Assembly (NCBI GenBank): GCA_963801475.1
Contig: CAWDEX010000001.1
Coordinates: forward strand, 1,116,001-1,180,000
Direction: 5' to 3'
DNA: 64,000 nt
Source: DAOMFB01 sp963801475
GTDB lineage: Bacteria > Acidobacteriota > Thermoanaerobaculia > UBA5066
Both the position numbers and the translations under genes were made by a program. This document shows positions 25,020 through 33,353 of this stretch, piece after piece (the stretch's first letter is position 1; the number at the start of each line of letters is the position of its first letter). The notes beneath the pieces were generated by a model. It was given only the letters and a program-made list of their open reading frames with translations, was not told the origin of the DNA and ran no database searches.

Positions 25020-26207
25020 CTATTCCGCCGGCGGGTCGTAGGCGGGAATGCCGGTGACGGCCTGGCCGAGGACGAGCGTGTGGATGTCGTGCGTCCCCTC
25101 GTACGTGTAGACCGACTCGATGTTCGCGAGGTGACGGAAGACCGGGTACTCGCCCACGATGCCGTTGGCGCCGAGGATCTCGCGCGCCAGCTTCGCGCAC
25201 TCCCGCGCCACCCAGACGTTGTTGCGCTTTGCCATCGAGACGTGTTCGGGCTTCATCTTCTTCTCGTCCTTCAGTCGCCCGAGCCGCAGGGCGAGGAGCT
25301 GCCCCTTCGTGATCTCCGTGATCATGAAGGCGAGCTTGGCCTGGACGAGCTGATGCGCGGCGATGGGGCGGTCCCTGAACTGCTTCCGGCTCTTCGCGTA
25401 GTCGAGGGCGCAGGAGTACGTCGCCATCGCCGACCCGAGCGCGCCCCAGGCGATCCCGTACCGGGCCTGCGTCAGGCAGGAGAGCGGTCCCTTCAGCCCC
25501 TCGACGAGAGGCAGGACGTTCTCCCCGGGGATCCGGCAGTCCTCGAAGGCGAGCTGTGACGTGACCGACGCGCGGAGCGACATCTTCATCCGGTGCTCCG
25601 CGGTCGTGAAGCCCGGCGTCCCGCGGGGGACGAGGAACCCGCGGATCTTCCCGTTCGTGTCGCCCACCTTCGCCCAGACGACGGCGACGTCGGCAATGGC
25701 GCCGTTCGTGATCCACGCCTTGGCCCCGTTCAGGACCCAGTCGTTCCCGTCCTTCTTCGCGACCGTCCGCATGCCGCCCGGGTTCGAGCCGAAGTCGGGC
25801 TCGGTCAGGCCGAAGCAGCCGATCGCCTCGCCTCTGGCGAGCCGCGGGATCCAGCGGTCCTTCTGCTCCTCCGAGCCGTAGGTGTGGATCGGAAACATCA
25901 CGAGCGAGGACTGGACCGAGACGAACGACCGGAGCCCCGAGTCGCCCCGCTCGAGCTCCTGCATGATGAGCCCGTAGGCGACGTTGCCCAGGCCGGGGAG
26001 GCCGTACTCGGGGATCGTGGCCCCGAAGAGGTTGAGCGCCGCCATTTTCGGGACGAGCTCCCGCGGAAAGCGCCCTTCCCAGGCGCATTCCTCGATGACG
26101 GGAAGCACCTCGCCGTCGACGAACTCCCGCACGAGGTCGCGGACGGCCCGCTCGTCGTCGGAGAGCATCTCCTCGATGCCGTAGAAGTCCACGCCGGGAA
26201 AGCTCAC
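25020..26207 (-). CDS. Acyl-CoA dehydrogenase, glutaryl-CoA dehydrogenase type
   Basis: 395 residues, an FAD enzyme. Motifs: RSFVSVQSSLVMFPI, CFGLTEPDFGSNPGG (FAD/substrate loop), KAWITNG, and TYEGTHDIHTLVLG with the catalytic Glu. The last motif and the sequence around it are closest to glutaryl-CoA dehydrogenase (lysine/tryptophan degradation, forms crotonyl-CoA). Electron transfer flavoprotein and other pathway genes are not in the window. It starts at GTG 26207, preceded on the minus strand by GGAGGGGGGATC, a strong ribosome site. Confidence 0.9.
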   Translation of the reverse strand: MSFPGVDFYGIEEMLSDDERAVRDLVREFVDGEVLPVIEECAWEGRFPRELVPKMAALNLFGATIPEYGLPGLGNVAYGLIMQELERGDSGLRSFVSVQSSLVMFPIHTYGSEEQKDRWIPRLARGEAIGCFGLTEPDFGSNPGGMRTVAKKDGNDWVLNGAKAWITNGAIADVAVVWAKVGDTNGKIRGFLVPRGTPGFTTAEHRMKMSLRASVTSQLAFEDCRIPGENVLPLVEGLKGPLSCLTQARYGIAWGALGSAMATYSCALDYAKSRKQFRDRPIAAHQLVQAKLAFMITEITKGQLLALRLGRLKDEKKMKPEHVSMAKRNNVWVARECAKLAREILGANGIVGEYPVFRHLANIESVYTYEGTHDIHTLVLGQAVTGIPAYDPPAE

Positions 26208-26257
26208 GATCCCCCCTCCGCCCGCGCCGGGCGCGCTTTGCGGTGCGCGGCGGAATG

Positions 26258-26263
26258 TAGCAT
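26258..26263 (+). promoter_or_regulatory. -10 box TAGCAT
   Basis: TAGCAT ends nine bases before ATG 26273, with no Shine-Dalgarno. CTTTGC at 26236 is a weak candidate -35. Confidence 0.4.
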
Positions 26264-26272
26264 CCTGCCGGC

Positions 26273-26539
26273 ATGGCGACCCCCGCGTGGAAGGCCGCGA
26301 GCGACCTGGCCGACGGCTACCTTCTTCTGAATCCCGTGACGCTGCGAAAGTACGAGCGGCACGAGATCGACGCCCTGCTCTTCGAGATCGAGAAGCTCAC
26401 CCGCGATCTCCGGAGCCAGGTCGTCCCGCAGGACCAGTCGGACGCCATCCAGCAGAAGAACCGGAAGCTCCTCCGCCTCTCCCAGGCGGTCGTCGTCCTC
26501 CAGAACTGGAAGAGCCGGATGCGGCCGGGCGGCGGCTGA
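26273..26539 (+). CDS. Small protein of unknown function
   Basis: 88 residues, soluble and mainly helical, with EIDALLFEIEKLTRDLRSQ and KNRKLLRLSQAVVVLQNWKSR, which could form a short coiled coil. No recognised family. Support for a real gene comes from normal codon use, the TAGCAT box nine bases ahead and a clean fit between neighbours. A 12-base palindrome (26541-26552) follows its stop and separates it from the convergent small gene. Confidence 0.6.
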   Translation: MATPAWKAASDLADGYLLLNPVTLRKYERHEIDALLFEIEKLTRDLRSQVVPQDQSDAIQQKNRKLLRLSQAVVVLQNWKSRMRPGGG

Positions 26540-26559
26540 CGCCGGGCCCGGCCTGCAGC

Positions 26560-26721
26560 CTACTTCTTCTTCTTTTCAGCCTTGCTCTTGTGGGCGAGGT
26601 CGGCCCGGTGCGCGCGCTCGTAGGTCTGGATGTCCTTGAAGCGGCCCTTGGCATCGCGGACGGCGTAGAGTTTCTTCCCGGCGACGCTCCGGTGCGTGGT
26701 GCGGCGAGCTTTTCCGGCCAT
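26560..26721 (-). CDS. Small basic conserved protein (53 aa)
   Basis: 53 residues: RRTTHRSVAGKKLYAV, RDAKGRFKDIQTYERAH, then a lysine-rich end. From memory, short proteins with the KLYAVRDxKGxFKDIQTYxRAH pattern are widespread in deltaproteobacteria and acidobacteria and are annotated as hypothetical. The Lys/Arg content suggests nucleic-acid or ribosome binding (inference). ATG 26721 is preceded on the minus strand by GAGGAGG. It is convergent with the 88-residue gene and divergent from asnS. Confidence 0.72.
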   Translation of the reverse strand: MAGKARRTTHRSVAGKKLYAVRDAKGRFKDIQTYERAHRADLAHKSKAEKKKK

Positions 26722-26783
26722 GGCTCCTCCTCTTCTCGATTCAGACGGACGTTCCAGGCTGCGGTAATTATGCGCGATCCTGC

Positions 26784-26789
26784 TAACCT
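26784..26789 (+). promoter_or_regulatory. -10 box TAACCT before asnS
   Basis: TAACCT ends nine bases before the ATG at 26799. No Shine-Dalgarno is present, so a leader of about three bases or none is expected. Confidence 0.4.
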
Positions 26790-26798
26790 CCGCGCGCC

Positions 26799-28112
26799 AT
26801 GGTGACCGCAGCGACGCGATCCCCCTCGATTTCCGACCTCCCGCGCCACGTCGGCGAGAGCGTCACCCTCCGGGGCTGGCTCTACCACTGGCGCAAGGGG
26901 GGGAAGATCTGGTTCCTCGTCCTGCGAGACGGCTCCGGGTACCTGCAGGCGGTCGTGTCGAAGGCCGACGTCTCCGAGAGCGTCTGGAACGACGCCACCC
27001 GGGCCACGCAGGAGTCGGCGCTCCGGGTGACCGGCGTCGTCCGCTCCGACCCCCGCTCGCCCGGCGGTGTGGAGCTGGGCGTGACCGACCTCGCGATCCT
27101 CGATCTCGGACACGACTTCCCGATCACGCCGAAGGAACACGGGGTCGACTTCCTGCTGTCGCAGCGGCACCTCTGGCTCCGCTCCTCGAAGCAGGTCGCC
27201 ATCCTGAAGATCCGGAGCGAGGTGGAGAGCGCCATCCACGACTTCTTCTACACGCGCGGATACACGCGGGTCGACTCGCCGATCCTGACGCCGAACGCCT
27301 GCGAGGGGACGTCGAACCTCTTCGAGACGGAGTACACGGAGGAGGAGAAGGCCTACCTCTCGCAGTCCGGCCAGCTCTACCTCGAGCCCGCGGCCGCGGC
27401 GCTAGGAAAGGTCTACTGTTTCGGCCCCACGTTCCGCGCCGAGAAGTCGAAGACCCGCCGCCATCTCCGCGAGTTCTGGATGGTGGAGCCCGAGGTCGCC
27501 TTTCTGGAGATCGACGGGCTGATGGATCTCGCCGAGGAGTTCGTCAAGGAGCTGGCGGCCCGCGTCCTCGACCGCCGGAAGGAGGAGCTGAAGCGTCTCG
27601 AGCGTGACGTCGCGAAGCTCGAGCCGACCCTCGCGAAGCCGTTCCCGCGGATGAACTACCGGGACGCGGTGGGGATCCTCGCGTCGAAGGGGATGCCGGT
27701 GTCGTTCGGCGACGACCTCGGCGGCGACGAGGAGACGGCGCTGACAGAAGGGTTCGACACGCCGGTCATGGTCACGCGCTACCCGACGTCGATCAAGGCT
27801 TTTTACATGCAGCCGGATCCGCAGGACCCCGACGTCGCCCTCTGTCTCGACGTGCTCGCCCCGGAAGGGTTCGGGGAGATCATCGGCGGGTCACAGCGGA
27901 TCCACGACCACGACCTGCTCCTCTCGCGCCTCAACGAGCACCAGCTCCCCGTCGAGCCTTTCCAGTGGTACCTCGACGTGCGCAAGCACGGCACGTTCCC
28001 GCACGCGGGCTTCGGCATGGGGCTCGAGCGGTTCGTCGCCTGGATGTGCGGTGTCCCGCACCTGCGCGAGTGCATCCCGTACCCGAGGATGCTGTACCGG
28101 ATCTATCCATAG
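26799..28112 (+). CDS. asnS: Asparaginyl-tRNA synthetase
   Basis: 437 residues, class IIb. The N-terminal OB-fold anticodon-binding domain contains VTLRGWLYHWRKGGKIWFLVLRDG. Motif 2 is FRAEKSKTRRHLREFWMVEPE, where the R-R-H-L-x-E-F-W-M string distinguishes AsnRS from AspRS. Motif 3 is GFGMGLERFVAWM. It charges tRNA-Asn directly. Single gene, leaderless-type TAACCT box ahead, terminator-like hairpin after. Confidence 0.95.
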   Translation: MVTAATRSPSISDLPRHVGESVTLRGWLYHWRKGGKIWFLVLRDGSGYLQAVVSKADVSESVWNDATRATQESALRVTGVVRSDPRSPGGVELGVTDLAILDLGHDFPITPKEHGVDFLLSQRHLWLRSSKQVAILKIRSEVESAIHDFFYTRGYTRVDSPILTPNACEGTSNLFETEYTEEEKAYLSQSGQLYLEPAAAALGKVYCFGPTFRAEKSKTRRHLREFWMVEPEVAFLEIDGLMDLAEEFVKELAARVLDRRKEELKRLERDVAKLEPTLAKPFPRMNYRDAVGILASKGMPVSFGDDLGGDEETALTEGFDTPVMVTRYPTSIKAFYMQPDPQDPDVALCLDVLAPEGFGEIIGGSQRIHDHDLLLSRLNEHQLPVEPFQWYLDVRKHGTFPHAGFGMGLERFVAWMCGVPHLRECIPYPRMLYRIYP

Positions 28113-28114
28113 TC

Positions 28115-28141
28115 GGGGGAGCCGCTGGTGCGGCGTCCCCC
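28115..28141. terminator. Hairpin between convergent asnS and the winged-helix/TolB gene
   Basis: GGGGGAGCCGC (28115-28125), loop TGGT, then GCGGCGTCCCCC (28130-28141): an 11-base-pair stem with a single bulged G. There is no T-tract. It can serve both converging transcripts. Confidence 0.5.
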
Positions 28142-28160
28142 GCGCCCCCTCAGCCCCAAC

Positions 28161-30398
28161 CTACCGCGCGGGATCCAGCAGGTAGATGTTGCCGGTGGTT
28201 TCGCCGTACTCGTAGACGATGCGGTCCCCCTGCGGCGACCAGGCCGGGTAGCGAAGAAACGCGCGCCGGACCTTGTTTTCCGTGAGGCGGCGCGCGGCCC
28301 CGCCGCTCCGTGCGACCCAGTAGAGGTTCCAGAGCCCGTCACGCTGGCCGGCGAAGGCGATCTTCTCTCCGTCCGGCGACCAGTCCGAGGGCCAGCTCAG
28401 CCCTTTCTCGCCGACCAGGATGGTCGGAATTCCGCCCGTCGCCGGGATGACGGCGAGGAGCACGTCGGGCGAGCGGAGGACCTCGACGGCGAGCGTCCGG
28501 CCGTCGGGTGACCAGCACGGGAAGTACGCGACCGCATCCGGGGGCGTCAGGCGCCGCGGGGCGCCGCCCTTAAGCGGCTGGACCCAGACCGCGACGTCGG
28601 GGGCGCTTTTCGTGTAGGCGACGAGCGTCCCGTCTCTCGAGAGGCGCGGTACCAGAACGTCCTCCGCAAGCTCGAGAAGCCTCCGCTGGGAGCGGTCTTC
28701 CCGCGCGACGGCCCACAGCCCCTTCTTTCCGTTCCGGACCGTGAAGAATGCGATCCGGTCGCCGCTCGGAAACCAGTCCAGGATGTGCGCGCCGGCTCCT
28801 TCGGTGAGCGGGCGCGCCTCGCCGCCGTCCCGTCCGATCGTGAAGATGTCCACAGAGGTACCCGCCCCGGACGAGAGGAAGGCAATCGTCGACCCGTCCT
28901 GCGAGAACCTCGGGAGCGACATCCGGAAGCCGGCGGCGCGGGTCAGGGGCACGGGCCCTCCCGCCGGGAGGGAGGTCTTCGGGTCGAGCGGCAGCGACCA
29001 GAGGTTGCTCGCGAGGGAGAGCGCCGCGTACGCGACCGTCCCGGTGCGCGGAGAGATCGCGATATGACGGACGGAAGACGTGCCATCCGGCGTCACGGGC
29101 TCGGGGGCGCCCCACGGCCCGCCGCGTCCGGCCGGCGCGCGCAGGCGCCAGAGATTCGTGTGCAGATATCGATCGTGCGTTGCCGCGAAATAGAGAAAGT
29201 CGCCCTTCGGCGAGACGACAGGGTCGAAGTACTGGTAATTCGAGGGGCCCTCGTCTTCCGCCGCGTCCTTCCTCTGCGGCAGGATCCGGCGCAGGGAGCC
29301 GTCCCTGACTGAAACGCTCCAGAGCTCTGCCCCGCCCGACCAGACCACGAAGACGACCTCGGCCCCGTCGGGCGAAAAGGCTGGAGCCCCGTGGCCTCCG
29401 ACGGGTGATCCCGGGCGCGTGAGCGGCATGGGCTCGCCGCCTCCGGCCGGGACGAGCCACAACGACGAAGGGGGCACGGCCGCCGGGCCTGCGGCGAGGA
29501 AATCGACGGGGGCGCCGGACTGGAAGGCGATCGTCGCGCCGTCCGGCGACCAGGAGGGCCGCGCGCCGAACGTCGTCAGGCGGTGCGGCTCGCCGCCGAG
29601 AGCCGGGACCAGCCAGACGCCTTTTTCGGCGCGCGACGTGTAAGCGATCTGACGCCCGTCGGGGGACCACGCCGGCTGGACGTTGTCGTGTCCGTCCGAG
29701 GTGATCCGGATTTCGCGTCCGCCCGGAGCGAGTTGTCGGACGTAGACCTCGAACGTCCCGTCCCGGTCCGAGCAATAGCTGATCGCGGCGCCGTCGGGCG
29801 AGAAGCTCGGGAAGAGGTCGGAGCCCAGAGAATTGGTGAGCTGAGTCAGCTTCGCGGGAGCCGGAGGCGGCAGGGCCGCCGGACGGGGCCTGGCCGGGCG
29901 GAGGGCGAGGAAGGTGCCGAGGCCGAGTACGAGAGCGAGGACGCCCCCGGCGAGCCAGACGGCCGGTCGGACCCGGGGTGCGGAGCCTTCCTGCGGGGGA
30001 GAGGGTGTTTCGGGCCTCCGTATCTCCGCGATGAACCGGTAGCCCTTCGTTGGAACCGTCTCGATGTACCGGCCCTCACGGGCGGCGTCTCCGAGAGCCC
30101 GCCTGAGGTCCGCGATGACGCGGGTCATGGCGCTCTCCGTCACGACGGTGTCCGGCCAGACCCGGTCGAGCAACTCCCGTTTCCCGATGAGCCGCCCGGG
30201 GTTCTCGAGCAGGAACAGGAGGACCTCGAACGCCTTCGGCTCGAGGGCCACAGGACTCCCTGCCTTCGTCACGCGGAAGGCTTCGGGATCCACGCGGACG
30301 TCGTCGAATTCGTAGATGGGACTGATTTTACGGGTCCCGCCGGGAATTTCCTCGGAGGTCCCGCCGGGAAACGCGCGAAAGCATCGGGGAGCCCTCAA
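28161..30398 (-). CDS. Winged-helix DNA-binding protein fused to a TolB-like propeller
   Basis: Up to 745 residues. An OmpR/PhoB-type winged helix (YEFDDVRVDPEAF, LEPKAFEVLLFLLENPG, RELLDRVWPD, ETVPTKGYRF) is followed by one membrane helix (about 145-166 from TTG) and a beta-propeller of about ten repeats marked by FSPDG, WSPDG and LSRDG. This CadC-like, membrane-bound architecture is abundant in Acidobacteriota; the propeller is presumably the periplasmic sensor. Coordinates give the longest frame from TTG 30398. However, homology begins at about 30317, after a TAAAAT box and two direct repeats, so translation may really begin at ATC 30317-30315. Confidence 0.87.
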   Translation of the reverse strand: MRAPRCFRAFPGGTSEEIPGGTRKISPIYEFDDVRVDPEAFRVTKAGSPVALEPKAFEVLLFLLENPGRLIGKRELLDRVWPDTVVTESAMTRVIADLRRALGDAAREGRYIETVPTKGYRFIAEIRRPETPSPPQEGSAPRVRPAVWLAGGVLALVLGLGTFLALRPARPRPAALPPPAPAKLTQLTNSLGSDLFPSFSPDGAAISYCSDRDGTFEVYVRQLAPGGREIRITSDGHDNVQPAWSPDGRQIAYTSRAEKGVWLVPALGGEPHRLTTFGARPSWSPDGATIAFQSGAPVDFLAAGPAAVPPSSLWLVPAGGGEPMPLTRPGSPVGGHGAPAFSPDGAEVVFVVWSGGAELWSVSVRDGSLRRILPQRKDAAEDEGPSNYQYFDPVVSPKGDFLYFAATHDRYLHTNLWRLRAPAGRGGPWGAPEPVTPDGTSSVRHIAISPRTGTVAYAALSLASNLWSLPLDPKTSLPAGGPVPLTRAAGFRMSLPRFSQDGSTIAFLSSGAGTSVDIFTIGRDGGEARPLTEGAGAHILDWFPSGDRIAFFTVRNGKKGLWAVAREDRSQRRLLELAEDVLVPRLSRDGTLVAYTKSAPDVAVWVQPLKGGAPRRLTPPDAVAYFPCWSPDGRTLAVEVLRSPDVLLAVIPATGGIPTILVGEKGLSWPSDWSPDGEKIAFAGQRDGLWNLYWVARSGGAARRLTENKVRRAFLRYPAWSPQGDRIVYEYGETTGNIYLLDPAR
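30325..30330 (-). promoter_or_regulatory. -10 box TAAAAT before the winged-helix domain
   Basis: On the minus strand TAAAAT is followed by seven bases and then ATC TAC GAA TTC, the first codons with family similarity. The upstream direct repeats flank the -35 region. The geometry matches the other leaderless-type boxes in the window, but with an ATC codon at the expected start. Confidence 0.4.
30333..30370 (-). repeat. Two 14-base direct repeats, 24-base period (candidate operator)
   Basis: On the minus strand TTCCCGGCGGGACC occurs at 30357-30370 and again at 30333-30346. Each copy contains the inverted repeat TCCCG-n-CGGGA. Phased repeats next to a winged-helix gene suggest autoregulation. 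In the longest frame they would encode PGGT repeats with no family similarity. Confidence 0.5.
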
Positions 30399-30454
30399 GA
30401 CCTTTCGAGCCCCCGAGCCGACCTTGCCTTCGGGCGAATCGCCCGGAGGTCAAG

Positions 30455-30946
30455 ATGAAGAGCCGGCTGGCAGTCCTTCTCCTCGCTACGTTCCCCGTCC
30501 CGGTGCTCCAGGCGGCGCCTCGGCCCGGGCTGCGCCCCCCCTCGGCCGGGTCCGTGCTGGAAAGAGCGCTGGTCCAGGCCACGGAGAAGCTCGATTCGCC
30601 CGCGTGCCGCCTCGTCCTGGACGACTTCCGCGACGGATCGGGCCGGACGCTGGCCGAAAGGCTGGCCCGGACCGGCCTCTCGGCGCCCGATTTCCTTTCG
30701 CGGCTCGAATACCGGGATGGCCGGAACGAGGACGTCTGCCATCGGCGCCACGTGGACGCCTTCACGAAGGTGGGAGGCTCCACCGTCTGGGCGTGTCCCG
30801 GAGGGAGCCTCAGCCTCGGTGGCGAGAACCTCCGGGCCGGTGCGAACACCCTCATCCACGAGATGCTCCACGCGCTCGGCCTTTCGGAGAATCCGCCGAC
30901 GTCGCTCGAGATCACGCGGCGGATCGAGGAGCGCTGCGGGCTCTGA
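30455..30946 (+). CDS. Small secreted protein with an HExxH zinc motif
   Basis: 163 residues. A signal peptide (KSRLAVLLLATFPVPVLQA) is followed by a mature part with four cysteines. Near the C-terminus, NTLIHEMLHALGLSE contains HExxH (HEMLH), the zinc-protease motif; LGLSENPPTSLEIT may hold the third ligand. Probably a minimal exported metallopeptidase, or a degenerate one; no named family is recognised. ATG 30455 follows GGAGG by five bases. It is divergent from the winged-helix regulator, which may control it (inference). Confidence 0.72.
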   Translation: MKSRLAVLLLATFPVPVLQAAPRPGLRPPSAGSVLERALVQATEKLDSPACRLVLDDFRDGSGRTLAERLARTGLSAPDFLSRLEYRDGRNEDVCHRRHVDAFTKVGGSTVWACPGGSLSLGGENLRAGANTLIHEMLHALGLSENPPTSLEITRRIEERCGL

Positions 30947-30964
30947 GGCGCGACGCGGCCATCG

Positions 30965-30970
30965 TACAAT
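30965..30970 (+). promoter_or_regulatory. -10 box TACAAT upstream of rimO
   Basis: TACAAT lies 48 bases before ATG 31019, predicting a leader of about 40 bases, unlike the start-proximal boxes elsewhere. No clear -35. Confidence 0.3.
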
Positions 30971-31018
30971 CGGCGCGATCGCTGCGCGGACCTCGCGCGG
31001 GTCGTTTCCGTCGGCTCG

Positions 31019-32383
31019 ATGAAGAAACCTCCTCTTCCGTCCCTGCCGAGCGTGGGCATCGTCTCTCTCGGCTGCCCGAAGAACCTCGTCGACACCGAGG
31101 TGATGCTCGGACACTTGCAGAAGGAGGGGCTGTCTCTCGCGGACCCCGAGGCGGCGCGCGTCGTCATCGTGAACACCTGCGGCTTCATCGACGCCGCGAA
31201 GGAGGAGTCCGTCGGCGCCATTCTCCGCGAGGTGGCGCGCAAGGAGGCTGGGGAGATCGACCGCGTCGTCGTGGCGGGCTGCATGGTCCAGAAGTACGGG
31301 CGCGAGCTGGCCGGGGAGATTCCGGAGGTGGACCACTTCCTCGGCCTCGACGAGCTGGAGAAGGCTCCGGCCGCGGCCCTCGGCCTCCCGTCGCTCCCGC
31401 GCTTCACGGAGAAGCCGCTCGCCACGCGCCTCTACGACGAGCGGGCGCCGCGGGTCCTGACGAGCCGGAAAGGCTATGCCTACCTGAAGGTCGCCGAGGG
31501 GTGCAACAACCCCTGTACCTTCTGCACGATTCCCCAGATGCGCGGGCTCCAGCGTTCGCGCACGGTCGCCTCCGTCGTGGCCGAGGCCCTTTCGCTCGAG
31601 GCGCAGGGGGTGAAGGAACTGGTCCTCATCTCGCAGGACACGACGCGCTATGGCGAGGACCTGGGCCTCGGGCGGACGGGCCTCGCCGGGCTCGTGAAGG
31701 CGCTTCTCGCGGAGACGGCGTTCCCCTGGATCCGCTTCCTCTACGCCTATCCGAAGACCCTTCACCCGTCGGTCTTCGAGCTGATGTCGGCGGAGCCTCG
31801 CTTCGTCCCCTACGTCGACATCCCCCTGCAGCACGTCTCGCGCCGGATCCTTTCGGCGATGCAGCGGGGCGGCGACGCGGCGGGATTCCGGCGGCAGCTG
31901 GCGGAGATCCGCGAGATCGTTCCGGGCATTGCCCTTCGCACGACCTTCATCACCGGCTTTCCGGGAGAGACCGACGAGGACTTCCTCGAGATGAGGGAGT
32001 TCCTCGAGGACGTCCGCTTCGACAACGCCGGCGTATTCACCTACTCGCCCGAGCCCGGCTCGGGCGCGGCGCCGCTCGGCGATCCCGTGCCGGCCGCGGT
32101 CAAGGAGGAGCGAAAAGGCCTCCTGATGGAGACCCAGCAGGGGATCTCGCTGTCGAAGAACCGTGCGAAGCGCGGCGGGACGTTCGAGGTTCTCCTCGAG
32201 GGCCCGTGCGCCGAGACGGATCTCCTCCTCGAAGGCCGCCTGGCCTCGCAGGCGCCGGAAATCGACGGGCGGGTCCTGGTCAACGAGGTCCCCGACGGCT
32301 GGATCCCGCGCGTCGGCGAACTGGTCCGGGTGGAGGTCACCGCGGCCCACCCGTACGACCTCGTCGGCCGCGTCGTCTCCTGA
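31019..32383 (+). CDS. rimO: Ribosomal protein S12 methylthiotransferase
   Basis: 454 residues. Radical-SAM enzyme that adds a methylthio group to the conserved Asp of S12. The N-terminal UPF0004 domain has GCPKNLVDTEVM, NTCGFIDAAKEES and AGCMVQ (three Cys for the second Fe-S cluster). The radical-SAM CxxxCxxC is in GCNNPCTFCTIPQMRG, and a TRAM-like domain ends the protein. SLGCPKNLVD and GFIDAAKEES distinguish RimO from MiaB. The ribF gene follows after 25 bases. Confidence 0.95.
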   Translation: MKKPPLPSLPSVGIVSLGCPKNLVDTEVMLGHLQKEGLSLADPEAARVVIVNTCGFIDAAKEESVGAILREVARKEAGEIDRVVVAGCMVQKYGRELAGEIPEVDHFLGLDELEKAPAAALGLPSLPRFTEKPLATRLYDERAPRVLTSRKGYAYLKVAEGCNNPCTFCTIPQMRGLQRSRTVASVVAEALSLEAQGVKELVLISQDTTRYGEDLGLGRTGLAGLVKALLAETAFPWIRFLYAYPKTLHPSVFELMSAEPRFVPYVDIPLQHVSRRILSAMQRGGDAAGFRRQLAEIREIVPGIALRTTFITGFPGETDEDFLEMREFLEDVRFDNAGVFTYSPEPGSGAAPLGDPVPAAVKEERKGLLMETQQGISLSKNRAKRGGTFEVLLEGPCAETDLLLEGRLASQAPEIDGRVLVNEVPDGWIPRVGELVRVEVTAAHPYDLVGRVVS

Positions 32384-32393
32384 TCCTCTCCTG

Positions 32394-32399
32394 TAGCAT
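32394..32399 (+). promoter_or_regulatory. -10 box TAGCAT before ribF
   Basis: TAGCAT ends nine bases before the GTG at 32409. No Shine-Dalgarno. Confidence 0.4.
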
Positions 32400-32408
32400 C
32401 CCGCTCCC

Positions 32409-33353
32409 GTGAACGTCACTCGCGACCCGCTCCGCGCCGCCGACCTCCCGAAGGGAGGGATCGTCACCGTCGGCAACTTCGACGGCGTCCACCTCGGACA
32501 CCAGAAGATGCTTCGCGACGTGGCGGAACGGGCCCACGACCTCGACGTCCCGTCGGTCGTCGTCACCTTCGACCCGCATCCCCTGAAGGTGCTCCGGCCG
32601 GAGGAGGCGCCGAAGATGATCCAGACCCTCCGGCAGCGCGAGGAGGCGATCGAGGCGTGCGGGATCGACGCCCTCCTCATCATCCCCTTCACGCGGGACT
32701 TCTCGCTGACCCCGGCCGAGACCTTCGTTCGCGAGCTCCTGCTCAAGCGGCTCGCGGCGCGCGAGGTCCACGTCGGCGAGCGCTTCACCTTCGGTCACCA
32801 GAAGGGGGGAAACCTGGCCCTCCTGACGCGCGTCGGCGCGGAGGGGGGGATGTCCGTCGTCGGGATCGCCGACGTGACGGACGGGCAGACCCGGATCTCG
32901 TCCACCCGGATCCGGCAGGTCGTCGCATCGGGGGACGTCGTCCTCGCCGCGCGCCTGCTGGGACGGCCCTACGCCATGGACGGTTTCGTGGCCAAGGGAG
33001 ACCGGATGGGGCGGAAGCTCGGATTCCCGACCATCAACCTGATGCCCGAGAACGAGCTCCTGCCGCTGGACGGCGTCTACGTCTCCACGATGTTTCTCCC
33101 GTCCTTCGAGCGGACGTTCGGATGCGTCACGAACATCGGACGGCGTCCGACCGTCTACGAGGACTATGCGACGACGATCGAATCGTACGTTCTCGACTTC
33201 TCGTCCGACGTCTACGGGGAGAAGATCCGGCTGGCCTTCCTCGGCCGACTGCGCGAGGAGCGCGTCTTTCCCTCGATGCTCGAGCTGACCACCCAGATCC
33301 GGAAGGACGTCGAGGAGACGCGGCTCTTCTTCCTCCGGAACCCGGTCCCGTGA
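32409..33353 (+). CDS. ribF: Riboflavin kinase / FAD synthetase
   Basis: 314 residues. The N-terminal nucleotidyltransferase domain has GNFDGVHLGHQKML (HxGH-like) and ISSTRIRQ; the C-terminal riboflavin kinase domain begins near GRPYAMDGFVAKGDRMGRKLGFPTINL (residues about 180-205). It turns riboflavin into FMN and FAD. The GTG start fits the TAGCAT box. The stop overlaps the next GTG. No riboswitch-like structure is seen upstream. Confidence 0.94.
   Translation: MNVTRDPLRAADLPKGGIVTVGNFDGVHLGHQKMLRDVAERAHDLDVPSVVVTFDPHPLKVLRPEEAPKMIQTLRQREEAIEACGIDALLIIPFTRDFSLTPAETFVRELLLKRLAAREVHVGERFTFGHQKGGNLALLTRVGAEGGMSVVGIADVTDGQTRISSTRIRQVVASGDVVLAARLLGRPYAMDGFVAKGDRMGRKLGFPTINLMPENELLPLDGVYVSTMFLPSFERTFGCVTNIGRRPTVYEDYATTIESYVLDFSSDVYGEKIRLAFLGRLREERVFPSMLELTTQIRKDVEETRLFFLRNPVP

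Noticed and set aside
24997..26274. Long minus-strand frame extending the DUF4388 protein upstream over the dehydrogenase gene
   Set aside because: The upstream part has no similarity and overlaps a certain acyl-CoA dehydrogenase in another frame; the domain starts at ATG 24996.
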